A stretch of DNA of 64,000 bases from Schizochytrium sp. TIO01. Lineage: Eukaryota > Sar > Bigyra > Thraustochytrida > Thraustochytriidae. Location: positions 8,266,668 through 8,330,667 of the forward strand of contig SMSO01000032.1 of assembly GCA_004764695.1 (NCBI GenBank), given 5' to 3'. Under the pieces are notes generated by a model. That model had not been told where the DNA came from. It was given only the letters and a program-made list of their open reading frames with translations, and did no database searches. The position numbers and the translations under genes were made by a program. Below, piece after piece: positions 62,700 through 64,000 of the stretch (position 1 is the first letter of the stretch; every line of letters begins with the position of its first letter).

Positions 62700-63743
62700 T
62701 TTCAACTCTTGTGATAAGTCTTGAGAAAATCCTGACTGCCTCATATATAATATTAAGATTATACTCTCTATCAACATTTGTATCAAAGACCGCTTCATCA
62801 CTGGTTCTTAAGCATCTATCTTTGCTTTTCTCAAGTCGTTCGCTCGAATGGAGACTGTTGATTTCATCTCATAAATCAAATTAGCGCACGACAAAGCCCG
62901 AAATCTAGTATTGCAATATTCTATTTCCAGTTGTGTCATTCCCAAAGTAGGCTTGGATTGCTGCAACATGAAGATTGCAAGCCAGCCTCGATAACTATGA
63001 AAGTCAAACATGCAACTAGGAAATGACCTTGCAAATGCAATTAACAACGAATCTAAACAATTTCAATATGGACGTAAAAAGAATTAAAACAAAGTGAAGC
63101 CCGATTTATCTCAACTTGAACAGATCCCTCAGGCTGCTTGTCATCAGGGAACTCCAACTAAGATCGTTTTTGTTCGATATAAATGTGATCAGCTAATTTA
63201 AAGTGCACGTTGTTACCGCAACTTGATATTTGAGTGAAGGAGCTAATCACTTTTCACTTCAAAGTTAATATCTCTAAGTAAGCTCGGTCATGATGGTACT
63301 AGTTTGAATGAACAAAATGTTTAGATATGTATTAAACCCATTAAGCAATTCTCACGAAGGGATTCTTACAAAAGCGCTAGCAGTTTTACACTCCGCCAGG
63401 TTTACTAGAGACTCAACTCCAGACTAGGTTACTGGAATATAGCTTGTCAGAAAGCTAGGGAAAAGTATTTTAACTCTGAGTCTTGAAACTATATTTGGGA
63501 ATCGGATATGCCCATACCAAATTATATTGACAAAAACCTTTAGATAGTCTGTCTTCCGAGGTCTGAATTGCTTGGTACTACTAAATTTTAATATTTCATT
63601 AGTACAGCTTTTGTAATTATTCGAATTATTGCTCCACACAGCAACCCCCATCCTCAATCTAGGTTCACCAATATGTCTATGTTTTTTGTATTCATATATA
63701 CCTCTTTTCTTGTGTTAAGTTCAAATTTGACGAAAGCTACCTG
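62700..63743 (-). mobile_element. Degenerate Ty1/copia pol remnant (reverse transcriptase end and RNase H)
   Basis: Read on the minus strand, segments appear in copia order across several frames. At about 63743-63688 a stretch AFVKFELNTRKEVYM fits the RT motif AFLN.EL.EEVYM. At 63657-63424, TDYLKVFVNIIWYGHIRF fits the DLGELKYFLG region. At about 63345, ELLNGFNTYLN fits the YR.LLG.L.YL block, and near 63130, SSLRDLFKL then IGLHF fits RYLKGT..GL.F. At 63047-62808, FDFHSYRGWLAIFML then QQSKPTLGMTQLEIEYC is the RNase H signature (DDRRS.SGY ... KKQ.TVALS..EAEY). Frameshifts and stops interrupt it, and the segment with the RT catalytic YVDD box appears to be deleted. Clearly inactive. Long terminal repeats were not located within the window. 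Confidence 0.75.
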
Positions 63744-64000
63744 TTGTCGACATTACTGAAAGTTGCATTTTTAATTGCTAGATTTTACCTGGTAATATGA
63801 GGGTATTATTCTTGAGATCTCAAACAGAATTTATGTGGGCTTGGCAACCTTATGCTTTGGGAGTGCGGAGACGGCTGATTCGTGCTCTTGAATGTTGCTG
63901 AGATCTCCAATCGAAGGAACTAGTGGATAAGACATTGCTAGAGTTCTTGGCGTCCTTTATGAAACCCTAGTAGACATAGGGCTTACGCTAGAGCAAGGGT
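63744..64000. other. Flank of the copia remnant
   Basis: AT-rich at first. Positions 63897-63952 share about two-thirds identity, without gaps, with 27676-27731. Possibly more of the same element. Confidence 0.35.

Overview
This window looks like nuclear DNA of a single-celled eukaryote, most likely a stramenopile and possibly a thraustochytrid/labyrinthulomycete. The reasons are: very long open frames with few or no introns, eukaryote-only genes (an MRD1/RBM19-type rRNA-processing factor, a WDR77/MEP50-like WD40 protein, an NSDHL/ERG26-like sterol enzyme, a complex I accessory subunit), and an EF-hand/Tudor-like repeat architecture that I associate with stramenopile protists. The lineage is inferred; nothing in the window proves it. 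No rRNA, tRNA or CRISPR array was recognised.

Region 1 (about 0.7-26.4 kb) is gene-dense. In order it holds: a 2.3k-residue protein with 16 Tudor-like repeats and about eight EF-hand-like pairs (+); an unrecognised acidic protein with three FKGFGLV-type motifs (-); the five-RRM MRD1/RBM19-like protein (+); a WDR77/MEP50-like WD40 protein with a small unexplained ORF just upstream (-); the sterol dehydrogenase (+); a CUE-domain protein (+); a single-pass receptor-like protein with thrombospondin-type modules outside and a PH domain inside (+); and a complex I 21-kDa-type subunit (+). The genes are mainly housekeeping (ribosome biogenesis, snRNP/methylosome, sterol synthesis, respiration) and do not form an obvious pathway cluster. 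Two divergent gene pairs share intergenic regions of about 0.6-1 kb. Several sites look like spliceosomal introns: at the 3' end of the Tudor/EF-hand gene, in the sterol gene 5' leader, and possibly between the small ORF and the WD40 ORF.

Region 2 (about 26.4-60 kb) has no gene I can recognise. It alternates GC-richer blocks of 0.5-3 kb with AT-rich blocks and carries roughly one microsatellite or minisatellite per kilobase: tetramers such as ATTC, AAAC, GATT, GATA and ATCA; pentamers and decamers; octamer arrays over 140-200 bp; and a 143-bp higher-order repeat. Nearly all ORFs there are repeat translations or chance frames. At 27.4-30.1 kb there are weak traces of a decayed Ty1/copia-like element.

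Region 3 (60.06-62.0 kb) is one more gene, encoding a Gln/Ser-rich protein with an unrecognised folded core. Region 4 (about 62.5-63.75 kb) is a clearly recognisable but broken copia-type pol remnant on the minus strand (reverse transcriptase end plus RNase H). The most interesting items are the Tudor/EF-hand repeat protein, the TSP1-to-PH receptor-like protein, the small ORF fused to or abutting the WD40 gene, and the unusual repeat landscape of the gene-poor tract.
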